A stretch of 64,000 bases of DNA from Psychrosphaera sp. B3R10 (GCF_018861025.1 NZ_JAHKQH010000044.1:389-64388), one strand, 5' to 3'. Positions 45,924 through 56,829 are shown, counted from the stretch's first letter. A program made the numbers and translations. Notes: a model not told the origin generated them from the letters alone.

Positions 45924-45960
45924 AAAAAAAAAGGAGCGATATCCTTATCGCTCCTTTTTA
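45924..45960 (-). terminator. Terminator of the giant CE8-PL1 gene
   Basis: GGAGCGATA - TCCT - TATCGCTCC is an exact 9 bp stem flanked by nine A and five T, so it works in both directions. It lies 49 bases past the stop codon of the 2569-residue protein gene. The 245 bases to its left, up to the small secreted gene, hold nothing recognisable. Confidence 0.9.
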
Positions 45961-46008
45961 TCACAACAACAACTTCCAGTTTCTTTTACAACTTCTTTAC
46001 TTCACAAC

Positions 46009-49000
46009 CTAATCTTTATAGGTAATGGAGATATCTTCTAAACTGATGGTCGCACCGCCTTCAGAACGCAATGTGATGAAGGAAGTTGATGTAGCAACTA
46101 ATCCATCAATTGTATAGGCTTGGCCTGCCACAAAGTCACTCAGGGCCACAGAGTAGAACTTAGAGCTTCCACCATGAATGCTACTGCCACTGCTTGATGT
46201 TGTGTTATCAACATAAAGTTGGAAATTACGTGAGGTATCGTCAGCAACACTCGCCACCGTAAAGGTGACTTGGTACGGCTTACTTAAGTCAAAAATACCG
46301 GTTGTTTCAGTATCTGCTGCAGTTGTATTGATGCCAGGTGTTGTATTGCCAATACTCACTCGAGCACCAGTTATCGTTAACTGACCGTCAGCAACCGACA
46401 CGGTCCCCGTCACTTTATGATACATCGCTGTGCCTGAACCGGCGCTACCGGATAGGTTTTTATAGGCATTGCTAAATAAAATGTCTGCGCTAGCAACTTC
46501 AAAATCTTCGGTGATTGGTAACACAGCATAAACGACTGGGTCATCATTGCCACCATCCACGATTGGGTCTGCAACATCAGGAATGTCTAATTCAGACTGG
46601 TCCACAATTCCTACGCCAACATTCGCTAGCACATAATCTTTGACGTCGGCGACTGGCAATAAATAGGTATCGTAGTCGTATGGAACTTCATAGGTCGATG
46701 TTGAACCATCCGCAGGAGAATAAACCGCATCTCCTGTATCTGGCGTGGTGTAAGTCACGTTAGTAAACGCATTATCACGGACGTTCCAAAAACCAATTTC
46801 TCTTGAATAAAACGACACAATTGGATTTTGCACATTTTCAAATACATTCGCTTCAATTAACAATTCAGCCCCCATTCGAGAGTTAATGCCACTTGAATTA
46901 ATGTTTGAAAATACGTTGTTATACAGATGACCAAAACCATATCTGAACAGCGGTACACGAGACTCTAAATTATTAAAGTAGTTATGACGGTATGTTATAA
47001 ATCGTTCGCCACTGTCGTCATCACTTGAGCCATTTAACATGCTTTTGTAATGGTCGTGAACATAGTTGTGAGAAAACGTCACGTGAGTTGCCCCTGCTTT
47101 TGTATCAAATAACCCGTCGTAGTCGTCTTTCCCAACGTTTAAGTTGCCATGTAACTCATTGTGGTCAACCCAGATATTCCCCGTTGCAACGTTGTCATCA
47201 CCTTCAATTCCAATCGCATCTCCAAACGAAGCTGGTACATCATGAATTTTTAAGTTTTGAATAATAACGTTACTCGTCCGACGCATTGAAATACCGATAC
47301 CAGCGAACTCTCCGCGATTCGCGACACCAACAATTGATACATTGCTAAGATCTTTAATATTAATGTTACCCGTCAAGTTACCGCTATTGGCTGGAGTAAT
47401 CGTACCATCAACATAGATAATTACTGGAGTGCCCGCAGATTTTGCCGAAGCAAGGGCGTTTTGCAACGCCACACCGTTGTCGACCGTGACCACAGTACCA
47501 CCAGCACCACCGGTCACTTCCATTAAGTGACCACCAAATCCGCCATCACCATCTGGCGTAGTAACAACAACATCTGCTATAACCGGTGCGTCAAGTGGTG
47601 TTGGTTCCCATCCTGCACCGCCATTGTAAGATGCAAATACTGAGGCGCGATCTGAGTATGGAGCCGCTTCTGGAGCAGACAATTCAAATGCCACGTTTGC
47701 TTCACGACCAGAGATATCTAACGAGTTACCTTCTAAGTCCATGCTGCCGTATTCTCGCCAACCGGCAACCGCTGACGCATCAGACGGATTTGGCATTGGA
47801 TTTGTGTACCAACCTTTAGTACTTATATGGGCACCCAATCGGTTGTTAATCAATACAATATTATCAAACGCATCGGTCTTACCGGCACTTCGCGCAAAGT
47901 AGATTGAGTCGTCTAATACGTTGTTACCTTTAGGACCAGGGCCACTCGTAAATGTATTGTTTAAGAACACAAAACCCGGATCATCAACATTTGCAACACG
48001 GGCTTGTAGAATGTAATCACCGCCACTGTCAGCCGGCGCATCTTTTGAATCACCAATAGTGCGAATTTCACTGTTTTCAAATAGTGTCGCTACTGGATAA
48101 CCCCAGATGAAGTCAACATTACCGGCAACTAAACAGTTATAAAACCAAGCATAACCTTTCATCAACAAGGTATCTTGCTCACTGATAAAGTTCATGTTGT
48201 TAGCCACCAAACGATAACTACTATTGAAATAAATTGTTTCCGCTTGGTCACCAGAGCCTTGACGCATATGGGTGTTTTTCAGCGTAAAGTTATTAAGAAC
48301 TAACATGTCAGCACTTTCAACTAAGAACACTGGACGGCCGCTTGAGCCACCATTGAAGCCATCAAAGTTGTCATACTGAACAATCGTATTTTCACGGCTT
48401 TCACCTTGAATAGTAAGATTGTTTTTGTTTCTCAAGAACAACATTTCATTATAAACACCATCTTTGATGGTAATAGTCATCGGCGTATCTTTATCCGTCA
48501 TGGCGTAATCTAACGCGCCTTGAAGTGTTCTAAAGTCAGCTGCACCGTCGTCATCAACCACTAATTCGGTACCAGAAGGTTGAGTTGAACGTGTTGAAAA
48601 TGTCCATCCAGCCTCTTTACCTAATCCGTCAAAATCTATGCCGTTAAGTGTTGTATCGTTAGCCACGTCGTTGCCGATCACGACATAATATTCTTTGTTG
48701 TAATCAAGTGCGCCTGAACTAGGTGTTAAGACAAGCTTGTTCCCTTCAACCCGCATTGGATGATATTTAACAACACGTGTTTTATCAGACGTTAACCCCA
48801 ATGTATTAACGTCTCCGGCTAACAACAATTCATCAACCAATTCATCCGTTGCCGAATCAAATATACGAACTTGGCCTACAGTACCCAACGTCGGCGCGGT
48901 GTCGAATTCAATCACTAGATTTGTGTCAACATGTTGGCTGAAACTAGCAGGTAATGGGCTTAATTTCGTCGATATATTCCCGTAATTCGTCATCGATTCG

Positions 49001-52000
49001 ATGAAAGACGCACCTACTTCAATTTCTAGGGTTTGGGTAATCGTCGCATCGGCATGAGAAACTAATGTTACCGTCGTCGTGCCTTCAGCTACGGGACTTA
49101 TTGTGACAGTCGAACCTAAGACAAATACTGTTGCGATATCACCATCTGCCGTGATGGCGGTAACTTTATCTGCTGTAACACCATCCCCTAACAATGCCGA
49201 CACATTTAGCACGAGCGGCACGCCACCAGCCGCACCTGACCAACTCGCTTCCGTATAATCGGTTGTGAGCTGAATAGGTTTATTGGCTACATCACCAATC
49301 ATAAAGTCATCTAGTTCAAATGAGCGGTTGTAAGTAAAAATACCCGCAAGACCTTGAGCTGTTAAGTTCGTGTCGTTAAAGCTTCCTTTAAGTTCACCGT
49401 TTATGTACAGACTCAAATCACCGGCGACCATTTCAAAACGAACACGATACCAAACACCATCATCTGTTCCATCGCGCTCACCTAAGTAAAACGGCTGTTT
49501 TACTTGGACGGGACGACTTAGTGCGTCCGCTAGGTTAACTGCAACTTCAGCTTGAGTCGAAGACGGTGAATTTTGCAGGTTAATACCACCTCCGTACCAG
49601 TTTTGATCATCAACATATCGACCTAACAAGAACAACTGTTTGTTGGCTGTTGTACCATTTTGGCGCGGCCTGATCTTTGCTTCCACAAAGTAATCAGCTG
49701 CAGGAACAGACGTCATTGCCGACGTCTTCAGGGTTGCTAAAACACCCCCTACACTCCCTGCGGTATATTGCATTACCGCGTTGCCATCTAAATCAACAAC
49801 AGCAAAGCTTCCTTCCGGTCCATCTAAATTGCCAACAGCCGCGTTAATGTCCCAGTTATCCAGCGTGCCAGAGGTAAAGTCGTCACAAAAATATAAGTCT
49901 GTACGTTTTGTGCAATCTAACGTTTTTGGCGCGACTTCTGATGTATCTGGCGCTTCTAAATACTCAATACGCAGGTTGTCGATTGTCACTACACCGCCGC
50001 TTTCCGTGCGTAATTGTAAAAATGAGCTTTGAGTCGCTAACATGCCATCTATTTCAAGTTGGCCCGTTGTCATCTCAGCAATTTTTTGGCTATAGAATTT
50101 CGATGCTCCACCATGTATCGACTTACTGCTGCTACTCGAACTGTTATCTACATAGACGATAAAGCTGTTGCCCTGATCTGTTTCGATAGGTTCGCTGACG
50201 CTCACAATATCCATGATAATTTTATAAGGCACACTTAAATCAAACACACCGGTAGTTAAAACATCCGTACCCGTTGTTTCAACATCTGGTGTGCTGTGGC
50301 CAATACTAAAACGTGCACTATCTAATGTCAGTTGACCGTCTGTAATGGTTAACCCGCTGCCACCGCCGGTGACGTTGTACATCGCGATTGAATTATCAAT
50401 CGGTTGTGCTAAATAAGCCGGCGTAAACAATTCTTCTATTGTTGTATTGAAATCTTCACTAACAATAAGATTTGTTGGGATGTATTCGAATCGCAAGTTG
50501 TCAATTTCAACAACACCACCGCTTTCAGTGCGAAGTTGTAAGAAGGACGTTGGTGTTCCAATAAAGCCTTCAACTTCCAACTCTCCAGGGGTTAATTCAG
50601 CGAGTTTGACACTAAAGAACTTGGAACTACCACCATGAATTGAACTACCACTGCTACTGGTATTATTGTCCATATAAATGATGAAACTGTTGCCCTGATC
50701 TTCGGCGACAGGCTCACTCACACTTAATACGTCCATAACGATTTTATACGGTTTGCTGAAGTCAAACGAACCTGTTGTGACAACATCGGCTGCGTTTGTG
50801 CTACTTACACCTTGAGCAACGTCACCTATCGTAAAGCGTGCGCTGTCCAAAAGGAGGGTGCCTTCGGTTGTTACTACAGCCGTACCGCCCGTTTTAGTGT
50901 ACATTCCTTTAGTATCATCACTCGCCTGTGCACGGTATTCAGGGGTATAAAAACCACTGTCACTGACCGGAAAACTTTCTTCAAAAAATACATTTGGATC
51001 GTCATATTCGATGCTCAAGTTGTTGAACTCTATAGACGCACCTGTTTCCGTTCTAAACTGTAAAAACGACTGTGACGTTGCAATCATACCTTCAATGACA
51101 AGCTCGCCAGTGGACAACTCTGATGGCACAACTTGATAGAATTTTGAGCTACCACCGTGAATCGATTTACTGCTGCTCGAAGTATTGTTATCGACATAAA
51201 CTTGAAATGTTTTTCCATCGACAGAGTTTGAAGCTGCAATCACATTTAGTTTAATTTTGTAAGGTCGAGACAGGTCAAATACACCCCGAGTCGAGGTATC
51301 GTCGGCCGTAGTTTCCACTTCTGGTTTGGTATCACCTATTGTGAATCGCCCTGCATCTAACAGCACACCTTGGTCTACAACATCTACATTGCCGCCTGTG
51401 CGTTCGAACATTGCAACATCGTCGCCAGTTAGACCAACATCACCATCAACAGCGGCAAATTCTGGCGTGAACAAACTTGCTGTGGTGGTCGTAGTGAAGT
51501 CTACTGAATAAGGCAAAGCGACCTTAATTGCAGGTGCTTCAACGATGTATTCAATACGTAAATTGTTAAATACGACAATACCATCACTGCTGGTTCTAAA
51601 TTGTAAAAACGACGTTTCAGTACCAATATCGTTACCTGGAATTACCAGTTCACCAACCGCTAAATCTAGAATATTAGATTTGAAAATGCGTGAGGTCTCG
51701 CCATGCATCGAATTTGCAGATGAGCTCGTGTTATTGTCGACGTACACTTCAAAGGTATTATCCCCCTCGGCGTCGCTGACACTCACAATATCCATTACAA
51801 TTTGGTATGGACGGCTTAAATCAAGCACACCACTTGCCAATAAATCAGCCGCTGTGGTTTCAGTGCCAGGTAAATAATTACCCATAGTGAAGCGGCCACC
51901 GTTTAGCTCGATACCTGTATCAACAACGGCAACATTGCCCCCAGTTCGCACAAATAATGCTAAATCATCGGTTTCACTAGCTGCACCACTTGTGGATAAA

Positions 52001-53718
52001 AACGCTGGGCTAAATAAGCTTTCCGTCGTCGCTGTTGTAAAATCAACAGTGTCTTCAAATACAATTTTTGACGGTGGAATAAAGTTATCTGAAGGGTCAA
52101 CCGCAGTCGCTACCGTATCAATTTTCAAATTGTCGATGGTAATACTACCCGCACTATCCGTTCTAAATTGGAAAAATGAATTGGTAATTGATGTATCTAA
52201 AACACCTCGAGCATCAATGTGCGTCAGGTCTGTACCAGTAACTACATCTTGTCCCGGGACATACGTGTAGGTAAAAGTTTGGCCAACGGGGTTGTTATCC
52301 TCGTTGATATCTTTCCCGTAAAACTTAGATGGCGCACCATGAACCGAGTTGGCTTGACCCGTTGTATTGTTATCAACGTAAAGAGACAACGAACCAGCGC
52401 CATTATGGGCGATTACATCAAAGCTCAAGGTAAAACCTTCGCTAATATTGTAAATGCCGGTACTAAATGTATCGCTTTCGGTAGTTTGACGAAGTAAATC
52501 TTCTGCTGCATTGCCCACTGAAAAACGTGCGCCAGCTAACGTTAATGTCCCCGCGTCAGAGTCCAGCACTGGGCTGCCCCCCGTTTTTACATATAGGGGT
52601 TTGTCACTTAACTCTTTTGACAGCGATTGATAGCTAGAAGTGAAAAAGTCTGCGGTTGTAGTGCTGAATTCTTCTATCAGTTCAAAACCAACTTCGTCTT
52701 CTCGCTCTAACAAACCAACTAATTCTGCGTCTGCTTGGGCTTGGCTAAATGTGAGTAAGTTTAACTTGTCATCGTCGTTTTCTGCACAAGCAGCAACTAC
52801 CGACGCCAACCCTTTATCGGATTTTGATTCAACACATAAACTGTATACGTCATCAACGGTATTGTATGAACGCGATACCAAGTATGTCACTTCATCGCCA
52901 GCGGTTAAGGTCAGTACTCGGCGGCCAAACTCAAAATGGTAGGTTCCCGATACTTCAGTTGAATCCGACGCTGTATAGGTATATGAACCAGTCAAGCCAG
53001 TATCATCAGCTGGGGTAAAATTGTAATTTGCTAATACCGCAGCTTGACCAACAATCGCTGGGTTAAATACGCTACCCGTAAACGCAGATACGTTAAAAGC
53101 ACTGCCAAATAACGTACCAAATTCGGTTTCTAAATAACTGACAAAATGGCCAACGGCGACATCATAACTGACTAAACTTGCGGCACCGCCAGCGGCTGGT
53201 AACCAAGTTTCAACATCCGCAGCAAATTCATCTGCTGGGCGATTGAAATACTGTTCAATCGTTTGATCCGGCGCAAGTGTCATTGTTGCCACTGCCGCGG
53301 CATCTTCGCTAATTGTTATTCCATTACTGGCATCGCCATCAGTATCGAGTGATTGTAATAACCTTAAAGTATTCACCACCGGCTGACTAAATGCAGTATC
53401 AGCATTAAACAAATTAAGTGGCGTCATCACCGATGCAACTGGCACCGATGGAAAGACAAAGTCGCCAATTGAGAAGGTAATTATTTCTCCACGGAAATAA
53501 GGGAATTCGCCATTTTCGTTTGTCGTGCCATTGACCACAGTATCCGAATTGTACGTTAAACCTTGTACTGGACTGTCGACAAACTTACCGGTAAGCGCCT
53601 TTGGTGGCGGCTCTTTCACATTTATAGTGCTCTCCGCCCCACAACCGAATAATACGGATGCAGTCAGGAAGCTGATAAACATATTTCGTTTACTATTTTT
53701 ATTATTGAAATTATTCAT
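46009..53718 (-). CDS. Giant multidomain CE8-PL1 pectinase lipoprotein
   Basis: This is a 2569-residue lipoprotein (FLTASVLFGCGAES, lipobox LFGC). Order: an N-terminal domain (~35-330, GKFVDSPVQGLTY); five ~165-residue modules (~350-530, 558-727, 738-905, 910-1083, 1090-1252); a LamG/DUF1080-like domain (~1268-1473, FCDDFTSGTLDNWD); an Ig-like segment (~1480-1570); an SbsA-type Ig-like domain (~1576-1710); a CE8 pectin methylesterase (~1718-2040, EQDTLLM near 1846 and GNVDFIWG near 1870); a PL1 pectate lyase (~2063-2380, WVDHNEL, FDTKAGATHVTFSHNYVHDH, ESRVPLFRYG); and a sixth module (~2407-2569). CE8 de-esterifies pectin so that PL1 can cut it. Lipid anchoring suggests a surface position. The repeated module is probably carbohydrate-binding. 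A TonB receptor gene lies 29 bp upstream on the same strand, so the two are likely co-transcribed. Confidence 0.9.
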   Translation of the reverse strand: MNNFNNKNSKRNMFISFLTASVLFGCGAESTINVKEPPPKALTGKFVDSPVQGLTYNSDTVVNGTTNENGEFPYFRGEIITFSIGDFVFPSVPVASVMTPLNLFNADTAFSQPVVNTLRLLQSLDTDGDASNGITISEDAAAVATMTLAPDQTIEQYFNRPADEFAADVETWLPAAGGAASLVSYDVAVGHFVSYLETEFGTLFGSAFNVSAFTGSVFNPAIVGQAAVLANYNFTPADDTGLTGSYTYTASDSTEVSGTYHFEFGRRVLTLTAGDEVTYLVSRSYNTVDDVYSLCVESKSDKGLASVVAACAENDDDKLNLLTFSQAQADAELVGLLEREDEVGFELIEEFSTTTADFFTSSYQSLSKELSDKPLYVKTGGSPVLDSDAGTLTLAGARFSVGNAAEDLLRQTTESDTFSTGIYNISEGFTLSFDVIAHNGAGSLSLYVDNNTTGQANSVHGAPSKFYGKDINEDNNPVGQTFTYTYVPGQDVVTGTDLTHIDARGVLDTSITNSFFQFRTDSAGSITIDNLKIDTVATAVDPSDNFIPPSKIVFEDTVDFTTATTESLFSPAFLSTSGAASETDDLALFVRTGGNVAVVDTGIELNGGRFTMGNYLPGTETTAADLLASGVLDLSRPYQIVMDIVSVSDAEGDNTFEVYVDNNTSSSANSMHGETSRIFKSNILDLAVGELVIPGNDIGTETSFLQFRTSSDGIVVFNNLRIEYIVEAPAIKVALPYSVDFTTTTTASLFTPEFAAVDGDVGLTGDDVAMFERTGGNVDVVDQGVLLDAGRFTIGDTKPEVETTADDTSTRGVFDLSRPYKIKLNVIAASNSVDGKTFQVYVDNNTSSSSKSIHGGSSKFYQVVPSELSTGELVIEGMIATSQSFLQFRTETGASIEFNNLSIEYDDPNVFFEESFPVSDSGFYTPEYRAQASDDTKGMYTKTGGTAVVTTEGTLLLDSARFTIGDVAQGVSSTNAADVVTTGSFDFSKPYKIVMDVLSVSEPVAEDQGNSFIIYMDNNTSSSGSSIHGGSSKFFSVKLAELTPGELEVEGFIGTPTSFLQLRTESGGVVEIDNLRFEYIPTNLIVSEDFNTTIEELFTPAYLAQPIDNSIAMYNVTGGGSGLTITDGQLTLDSARFSIGHSTPDVETTGTDVLTTGVFDLSVPYKIIMDIVSVSEPIETDQGNSFIVYVDNSSSSSSKSIHGGASKFYSQKIAEMTTGQLEIDGMLATQSSFLQLRTESGGVVTIDNLRIEYLEAPDTSEVAPKTLDCTKRTDLYFCDDFTSGTLDNWDINAAVGNLDGPEGSFAVVDLDGNAVMQYTAGSVGGVLATLKTSAMTSVPAADYFVEAKIRPRQNGTTANKQLFLLGRYVDDQNWYGGGINLQNSPSSTQAEVAVNLADALSRPVQVKQPFYLGERDGTDDGVWYRVRFEMVAGDLSLYINGELKGSFNDTNLTAQGLAGIFTYNRSFELDDFMIGDVANKPIQLTTDYTEASWSGAAGGVPLVLNVSALLGDGVTADKVTAITADGDIATVFVLGSTVTISPVAEGTTTVTLVSHADATITQTLEIEVGASFIESMTNYGNISTKLSPLPASFSQHVDTNLVIEFDTAPTLGTVGQVRIFDSATDELVDELLLAGDVNTLGLTSDKTRVVKYHPMRVEGNKLVLTPSSGALDYNKEYYVVIGNDVANDTTLNGIDFDGLGKEAGWTFSTRSTQPSGTELVVDDDGAADFRTLQGALDYAMTDKDTPMTITIKDGVYNEMLFLRNKNNLTIQGESRENTIVQYDNFDGFNGGSSGRPVFLVESADMLVLNNFTLKNTHMRQGSGDQAETIYFNSSYRLVANNMNFISEQDTLLMKGYAWFYNCLVAGNVDFIWGYPVATLFENSEIRTIGDSKDAPADSGGDYILQARVANVDDPGFVFLNNTFTSGPGPKGNNVLDDSIYFARSAGKTDAFDNIVLINNRLGAHISTKGWYTNPMPNPSDASAVAGWREYGSMDLEGNSLDISGREANVAFELSAPEAAPYSDRASVFASYNGGAGWEPTPLDAPVIADVVVTTPDGDGGFGGHLMEVTGGAGGTVVTVDNGVALQNALASAKSAGTPVIIYVDGTITPANSGNLTGNINIKDLSNVSIVGVANRGEFAGIGISMRRTSNVIIQNLKIHDVPASFGDAIGIEGDDNVATGNIWVDHNELHGNLNVGKDDYDGLFDTKAGATHVTFSHNYVHDHYKSMLNGSSDDDSGERFITYRHNYFNNLESRVPLFRYGFGHLYNNVFSNINSSGINSRMGAELLIEANVFENVQNPIVSFYSREIGFWNVRDNAFTNVTYTTPDTGDAVYSPADGSTSTYEVPYDYDTYLLPVADVKDYVLANVGVGIVDQSELDIPDVADPIVDGGNDDPVVYAVLPITEDFEVASADILFSNAYKNLSGSAGSGTAMYHKVTGTVSVADGQLTITGARVSIGNTTPGINTTAADTETTGIFDLSKPYQVTFTVASVADDTSRNFQLYVDNTTSSSGSSIHGGSSKFYSVALSDFVAGQAYTIDGLVATSTSFITLRSEGGATISLEDISITYKD
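46015..46500 (-). repeat. Sixth copy of the ~165-residue module (C-terminal)
   Basis: This segment encodes a module with LFSNAYKNL, GARVSIGNTTPGINTTAADTETTGIFDLSKPYQV, YVDNTTSSSGSSIHGGSSKFY and a final SFITLRSEGGATISLEDI. It matches the five upstream copies but lies alone, behind the PL1 domain. Confidence 0.85.
49965..52670 (-). repeat. Five tandem copies of a ~165-residue module
   Basis: Copies lie at about 52130-52670, 51540-52045, 51005-51505, 50470-50990 and 49965-50450. Each reads: F..(Y/F)..A.., (M/L)(Y/F).(R/K)TGG, LDSARF(T/S)IG, TTG.(F/Y)D(L/F)S.PYKI.(M)D(I/V), VDNNTSSS..SIHG..SK(F/Y) and SFLQ(L/F)RTESGG.V..(D/N)NL..EY. The first copy is the most divergent. The DNA is similar too, for example the block encoding SSIHGGSSKFY. 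Recent duplication and gene conversion are likely. Confidence 0.88.
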
Positions 53719-53747
53719 AATTTAACCTTTAACTTGCGTCTTTCTGC

Positions 53748-56681
53748 CTAGTACAACTTGTAAGTCACACCAAGTTGGAAGGTGCGGCCGTAGTTTTCTT
53801 TTTGATACATAATGTTCCCACCACTTTTTTCATTACCTTCGAAATAACGTAGGTCTTGATTTTCAGTGAGGTTGATAGCATCGAAATAAACAGACAGAGC
53901 GCCGTTGATTTGGTATTTGAATTTGAAATCGACTGTCGATAGTTCGTCTTGGTAACGGTCGGCCCACAATTTACACTCGGTATAATCGTTGACATTGACC
54001 CCTTCAGGGCACGAACCGACTTCTTCCAAAATTTCTGAACGATAATTGGCGATAATGCGTGCCGATATATCGTCGTTTTCCCAGCCAAAACTTAAATTTG
54101 CGGTTAAGTCTGCTTGGTCAGGCAAAGGCACAGGGTCTAGTCGAATAGTTGGGTCAAGTTGCGCTTCACTTTCTAAAACAGTGAAATTACTTTGAACAAA
54201 CAAACCATTTTCAAAGTATTTATTAAAGCTAAACTCACCACCAAATACCTTGGCCTTTTCACCGTTTAGCGTAATGTTCACTTGGTTTAGGGTTAAATCG
54301 TGGGGAATAACAAACGAGGTAACTTGTGAGACTGGCAAAGATAAAGGCAGTTCATCAAGCGATCTTGATACACCACTGACATCAACAATAAAGTTGTCGA
54401 TATCTTTGTAAAATAACGCCGCTTCTAAAAATAGATTTTCGTCAAAGTAATAACTTAACGATAAGTCATAGTTAATTGACGTCATAGCAACCAAATTGGG
54501 GTTACCGACATCAAGTAAGTTATTTGACCCTAAAATATAATCCTGCAGCTGTGATAATGTCGCACTTCCTTGCGCATCGTCACAGTCGGCACTTTGCGGT
54601 GGGCACAACTCGATGTCACTATCGAATTTAGCGAATCCCCTAGCTTGTTTGAAGGATGGACGAGTAAAGCTTGTCCATACTGCAGCACGTACTAATAGTT
54701 CGTCGGTTGGTTCCCACCGCAAGTGTGCACTCGGGTAAAACTCTGAATAATTAATTGACGAGTCAGGTAGTGGAACCGCAATATCTAAGTTACCGCCACC
54801 AGCGCCATTAAATTCAAAGTCATCGTTTTCTAAAGATAAAAAGCCGGTAGATGAGAAATCCGTTTCAACATAACGGACACCAGTGGTTAGTGTCATATCA
54901 ATATTGATTGGAATTTCAGCCATCACATATACTGCTTTGGTATCTTCAGTAATCGTATAATCGTCTTTTGTACTGTCTATCGAGACTTCACCATTCGTTG
55001 CCACTGCCGCGGTTTGACGTGTTGCATTGACAATATCTTCAACGGTTTGTTGTGAAACAAATGGGAATAAAAAGTTACTGTTTTCAGGAATACTCGAGGC
55101 ATAATCAGCATGAGTTGAGTTAACCGCAGTGATACACGCTTCGTTGCCATTACAGTCTTCAGCTGATGGATCAAAACTCCAACGGTTTTTGTCACGAGCA
55201 TGTACTCGTTCAGTTACCATTGCGCCAACTTTAATGTAACTTAAAAAGTCGAGGTCAAGCCAAGCGGTGACATCCAACTTACCCGTTTTGATGTCATCGG
55301 TGCGTGTACCGCCCTCTAAAAACAAATTGTCAAATTCAAAGTTGTTTAGGTCCGTCGCGTCGCCCGATGCCGAAGTCCCGTACATTCCGTCGGTATAAGC
55401 GTAGCCACCAAGTTCAGCCGCTTTGTCGGGGGTGATAGGATATCCTACGATTTCATCACCAGAACCGCGCCCATATACCACAAGGTCACGTTCACGGAAT
55501 TGAACTCTGCGGTCACCAAGTGATTCGTCTTCGCTCTTTGATTCAGCATATTCATAGGCAATGTTAAACGTATCGGCAATTAAGTTTTCACCACCGACAC
55601 TAAATGACGTTCGAACCGTTTCACTTTCTTGAATAAAATACTGGTGGAAAACGTCGATATCGGTCAATGCAAATTCAAAGTTATTTGGATTCACCGCGGC
55701 GATTTCACCACTACCAACAGAACCTGCATCTTGGAAATCAAAAAACTCCCTAAGCGCAACATCGTCATCGGTAAAGCGCGTGTAGTTGCCTCGAAAATAA
55801 AATAGATTCTCTACACTTGGTTTAAACTCTAAATTTAATGAAGCTGCAGAGCGTTTTCTTCCCGCAAGTTCGCGTCGAACTTCTAACTGACGTGGCGTTA
55901 ATATCTCAGGTCTTGAAGCAAGCTCGGCTTTTTTCTCTTCCGCCGTTAGATTTGGATCGACATCAGCGTCTTGAGTCAAAAACTTCATTTCACCAGTGCT
56001 GTGGTGGCGGTCTTCATCGACCTGAGTTTTACGTTCTTCGTGAGAAACAGCAAAACCAATGCCTACCGTTTTATCGAATAGAAATTGGGTTGCATCAAAA
56101 CTGATCTTTGGCGAGTGCTCACCGCGAAGATCAGAATAAGAATCTTGAACTTTAATTTTTGCGCTGGTTTTGCCACGGTCAAACGCGGAAATTGTTTTAA
56201 CATTAACCGTACCACCGATTGAGTTTAGATCTTGATCTGCGGTTAAAGTTTTTAGAACTTCGATTGTGCCAAGCATATCTGCTGGCAAGGCGTCTAATCC
56301 GATTTTACGTTCGTCGCCGCTACCAGATGCCTCAGAACCATTGATATTGACCGACACAAAACCTGGGCCTAATCCACGTACTGAAACAAATTTGCCTTCA
56401 CCTTCACTGCGTTGCAGTGTGACACCTGGCAAACGTCGTAGCGATTCAGCTACGTTTTGATCGACAAAGTTACCCAAATCGTCACTGGCGATTATTGAAC
56501 TCAGACCCTTTTTCAATCGCTCAAGCTCTCGAGCTTTTAAGTCCGTTTGTCTTACGCCTTGAACTTCAATAACTTCAACGTCTTCTTGCGCTTTTGTTGT
56601 ATTGTCTTCATCCGCATATGCATTACTTTGTAATGCAGCTGCCATACACAACGCTACCGTTCTGTAAGGAAAGTTAGCCAT
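53748..56681 (-). CDS. TonB-dependent receptor, pectin regulon
   Basis: This 977-residue outer-membrane receptor has a signal peptide (YRTVALCMAAALQSNAYA), VEVIEVQGVRQTDL as TonB-box region, a plug with FVDQNVAESLRRLPGVTLQRSEGEGKFVSVRGLGPGFVSVNINGSEASG, a barrel, and the C-terminal RTFQLGVTYKLY ending on an aromatic residue. GGGGAG precedes the ATG. It lies directly upstream of the giant CE8-PL1 gene and shares an operator region with the divergent PL1 gene. It probably imports oligogalacturonides released by these enzymes. It is only distantly similar to the receptor at 42031, so the two may take different oligomers. Confidence 0.9.
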   Translation of the reverse strand: MANFPYRTVALCMAAALQSNAYADEDNTTKAQEDVEVIEVQGVRQTDLKARELERLKKGLSSIIASDDLGNFVDQNVAESLRRLPGVTLQRSEGEGKFVSVRGLGPGFVSVNINGSEASGSGDERKIGLDALPADMLGTIEVLKTLTADQDLNSIGGTVNVKTISAFDRGKTSAKIKVQDSYSDLRGEHSPKISFDATQFLFDKTVGIGFAVSHEERKTQVDEDRHHSTGEMKFLTQDADVDPNLTAEEKKAELASRPEILTPRQLEVRRELAGRKRSAASLNLEFKPSVENLFYFRGNYTRFTDDDVALREFFDFQDAGSVGSGEIAAVNPNNFEFALTDIDVFHQYFIQESETVRTSFSVGGENLIADTFNIAYEYAESKSEDESLGDRRVQFRERDLVVYGRGSGDEIVGYPITPDKAAELGGYAYTDGMYGTSASGDATDLNNFEFDNLFLEGGTRTDDIKTGKLDVTAWLDLDFLSYIKVGAMVTERVHARDKNRWSFDPSAEDCNGNEACITAVNSTHADYASSIPENSNFLFPFVSQQTVEDIVNATRQTAAVATNGEVSIDSTKDDYTITEDTKAVYVMAEIPINIDMTLTTGVRYVETDFSSTGFLSLENDDFEFNGAGGGNLDIAVPLPDSSINYSEFYPSAHLRWEPTDELLVRAAVWTSFTRPSFKQARGFAKFDSDIELCPPQSADCDDAQGSATLSQLQDYILGSNNLLDVGNPNLVAMTSINYDLSLSYYFDENLFLEAALFYKDIDNFIVDVSGVSRSLDELPLSLPVSQVTSFVIPHDLTLNQVNITLNGEKAKVFGGEFSFNKYFENGLFVQSNFTVLESEAQLDPTIRLDPVPLPDQADLTANLSFGWENDDISARIIANYRSEILEEVGSCPEGVNVNDYTECKLWADRYQDELSTVDFKFKYQINGALSVYFDAINLTENQDLRYFEGNEKSGGNIMYQKENYGRTFQLGVTYKLY

Positions 56682-56829
56682 GCCTGCTCCCCGTTATCCG
56701 GACTTAATGAGGTCCGAAAAATTGATTACCTGTTAGAAAAAGTGACTCAAATCCTAGCGCCACTTGCTGTTTTATTTTTATAAAAGTTATTACACCGTGG
56801 ACCACTAATTAAGTGTCAAATCAACTTTA

